A stretch of 64,000 nucleotides of DNA. It comes from Cognatundibacterium rivi. GTDB taxonomy: Bacteria > Pseudomonadota > Gammaproteobacteria > Burkholderiales > Burkholderiaceae_D. The position numbers and the translations under genes are program-made. Shown one piece after another: positions 62,457 to 64,000 of the stretch (position 1 is its first letter; each line of letters begins with the position of its first letter). Where the stretch lies: positions 186,001-250,000 of the forward strand of contig NZ_JAGSPK010000004.1 of assembly GCF_018139565.1 (NCBI RefSeq), given 5' to 3'. The notes beneath the pieces were generated by a model. That model worked only from the letters and a program-made list of their open reading frames with translations, had not been told where the DNA came from and did no database searches.

Positions 62457-62957
62457 TCAGAGCCAATACTTCGGGTAACTGCGGGGGTTGTGCAGGTTAT
62501 TGACAATCCATGCCGTCAGCACGATCACGAGCGTGCCAGCCAATACTGGCGAAAGCAGATAGCTGACAGGTGCATGTGCGACGATGACGATAAGTGGGTC
62601 AGCTCCGGCTGGTGCGTGAACCGTGCGGGTAATCTGCATCGCAGCTAAGGCAAGACCAACCCCGATTGCGCAAGCGAGCCAGCCATCTCCCAATACTGCC
62701 AAAACAAATAGCCCAACGGCTGTGGCGACCAAGTGCCCACCCACGATGGCGCGTGGCTGCGCCAAAGGAGAATCAGGCAAACCAAATGCCAACACACAAC
62801 TTGCCCCGAAAGGAGCCATCAGCCAAGGAATGCCAGACAGCATGCTCAGCCAGCCTGTGATCGCAATTGCCGTCATGGCTCCAAACGAAGACAGCAGGAC
62901 AAATTTCATTGAAGGTGCAGGAGGTGCGCCGGAACTTAGTAGTTTGGAAATAGACAT
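62457..62957 (-). CDS. HPP-family integral membrane protein
   Basis: This is an inner-membrane protein of 166 residues with about four helices. The segment SSFGAMTAIAI, WLMAPFGASCVLAFGLPDSPLAQP and the C-terminal NNLHNPRSYPKYWL are family hallmarks. The namesake HPPAGA motif reads HAPAGAD here. Family members in cyanobacteria and plants carry nitrite; the role here is unknown. The start at 62957 has AAGGAT upstream. It is divergent from a TetR gene with a large palindrome between them and is probably repressed by it. Confidence 0.85.
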   Translation of the reverse strand: MSISKLLSSGAPPAPSMKFVLLSSFGAMTAIAITGWLSMLSGIPWLMAPFGASCVLAFGLPDSPLAQPRAIVGGHLVATAVGLFVLAVLGDGWLACAIGVGLALAAMQITRTVHAPAGADPLIVIVAHAPVSYLLSPVLAGTLVIVLTAWIVNNLHNPRSYPKYWL

Positions 62958-63002
62958 AGATAATCCTTTCAAGGAAGGGTGCAATAAAAAAGGGTTTCAT
63001 GT

Positions 63003-63044
63003 AGTATACCGATCAGTATCTCAAAGTCAACCGATCGGTATACT
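63003..63044. promoter_or_regulatory. TetR operator: 12-base inverted repeat
   Basis: AGTATACCGATC and GATCGGTATACT are perfect complements 18 bases apart. Each arm also belongs to a smaller palindrome, ACCGATCGGT on the right side and an imperfect copy on the left. It lies between the divergent HPP and TetR genes and ends 4 bases before the TetR start codon. Confidence 0.8.
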
Positions 63045-63048
63045 ATTT

Positions 63049-63627
63049 ATGACCACATCCAAAGATATCGTTGCTACCTCACTCAAACTGTTCTATCGCC
63101 AGGGCTTCCATGCGACTGGGGTTGACCTGCTGAGCCGCGAGGCAGACGTCACCAAAAAAACACTTTATCGCCACTATCCGAGCAAAGATGCTCTGATTGA
63201 TGCTGCCCTGGCTTTACGTCACACACAATTCATGTCGAAAATGCGCGCGCTCGTAGACTCGGTTGCAACTGAGCTGCGTCCTCTCGCCTACATCGACTTT
63301 ATCGCCAGTTGGGTGCAAGAAGATGATTTTTACGGGTGTGCATTTATCAATGCCGTAGCTGAATTTGCGTGTCCGGATGCGCCTCCACATCAACAGGCAG
63401 CGAAGCATAAACAGGAGATACAGGCTTACTTGAAAGACCTCTGCATTGCATGCAGGATATCGCAGCCAGAACTTATCTCTGAGCAACTATTTGTGCTCGG
63501 TGAAGGGATGATCGTTGCAAGCCAGGTACAAGGCTATGACGCATCCCGGGTGAATGCCGCACGGACGATGGCTCGTCATGCCTGGCTCTTTGCTGTGGGA
63601 GGCTCAACTCCCAGCTTAAATCCGTAG
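63049..63627 (+). CDS. TetR-family transcriptional repressor
   Basis: This is a 192-residue repressor. The N-terminal helix-turn-helix has ATSLKLFYRQGFHATGVDLLS and VTKKTLYRHYPSKDALIDAAL. The C-terminal helical domain would bind an effector, with a cysteine in FYGCAFINAVAEFACPDAP typical of the YcdC/AcrR-like group. The start at 63049 lies next to the palindrome. A longer frame from 62623 only overlaps the divergent HPP gene. It probably represses itself and HPP. Confidence 0.9.
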   Translation: MTTSKDIVATSLKLFYRQGFHATGVDLLSREADVTKKTLYRHYPSKDALIDAALALRHTQFMSKMRALVDSVATELRPLAYIDFIASWVQEDDFYGCAFINAVAEFACPDAPPHQQAAKHKQEIQAYLKDLCIACRISQPELISEQLFVLGEGMIVASQVQGYDASRVNAARTMARHAWLFAVGGSTPSLNP

Positions 63628-64000
63628 TGCCAAGCAAGCGTAGGGGGCGTCAAACCGCCAAATCAGGCGTTGGTGATTCTGATGAAATAGTGAAGTCTGA
63701 TTAAAAACTCCGCATACCGCGAACGCTCAGAAAAACTACACATGTCGGCAATAAATGTGAAAAGTAGTGCTCAGAGAATTTTGTACCGATAGACTTGGTT
63801 CAGCGGAATAGCGAACAGAGAAAATGTGTGTTGAATGATATTTGCAAAGACACATTGTTTCTGTTTTTTGTTACTGCCAGCTTGTGTTTGTTCTTGCTTG
63901 TTGTGCTTGTGATTACGCTTTAAATGGATGTGACGGCTATTGTTTTTCGAAGTGGAGATGCGGTTTCAGAACGTACTTTTATAAATTTTCTATAGGAGAG
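63628..64000. other. Right-edge gap leading to a gene beyond the window
   Basis: No gene is seen in these 373 bases. The last ten bases contain TAGGAGAG, a strong ribosome-binding site, so a plus-strand gene probably starts just past the edge. The stretch 63840-63990 is T-rich. Confidence 0.5.

Overview
The window looks like chromosomal DNA of a Burkholderiales betaproteobacterium, probably an Oxalobacteraceae relative. The basis is the pheT-ihfA-merR order at the left edge, a long IHF-alpha, a betaproteobacterial-type porin, and roughly even base composition. No rRNA, tRNA, transposase gene, prophage or CRISPR array was seen.

Layout. 1-5.0 kb: 3' end of pheT, ihfA, a MerR regulator, a chemoreceptor, and the divergent ytfH-like/qorB pair. 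5.1-13.3 kb: a potassium block on the minus strand (kdpD-kdpE ... kup) split by a previously unflagged integron remnant. This remnant holds a truncated intI on the plus strand, a putative attI with a sigma70-like cassette promoter, four complete cassettes running on the minus strand, and a broken fifth. Cassette boundaries are verified by the rule that the first six bases of each cassette are complementary to the R'' box at its end. One cassette encodes an Abi_alpha/DUF4393 protein (possible phage defence); another looks like a DEDD-type exonuclease. The remnant is bracketed by two direct copies of an approximately 84-bp repeat that occurs five times in the window.

13.4-40.2 kb: a pectin and galacturonate utilisation region. 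Outside or in the periplasm are four GH28 proteins (two with Tat-like signals, one lipoprotein, one fused to a CE8 pectin methylesterase), an SGNH acetylesterase-like lipoprotein, a TonB-dependent receptor and a porin. An ExuT-type MFS carrier brings in uronate. The oxidative pathway is complete: uronate dehydrogenase, SMP-30 lactonase, galactarate dehydratase, 5-keto-4-deoxyglucarate dehydratase and 2-oxoglutarate-semialdehyde dehydrogenase, giving 2-oxoglutarate. Two FadR-type GntR regulators have separate, recognisable palindromic operators. A Cache-type chemoreceptor lies inside the cluster.

40.3-59.6 kb: mostly housekeeping genes. These are a TSUP permease, nrdR, glyA behind a ZTP riboswitch, a YdfG-type dehydrogenase, ybgC-tolQ-tolR followed directly by tamA-tamB, a PAS chemoreceptor, ilvD, an outer-membrane MetA-like protein, a chalcone-isomerase-like protein and ribA. 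59.6-64 kb: a divergent LysR/metallo-beta-lactamase pair flanked by two copies of an extended version of the dispersed repeat, then a divergent HPP-family/TetR pair with a large palindromic operator.
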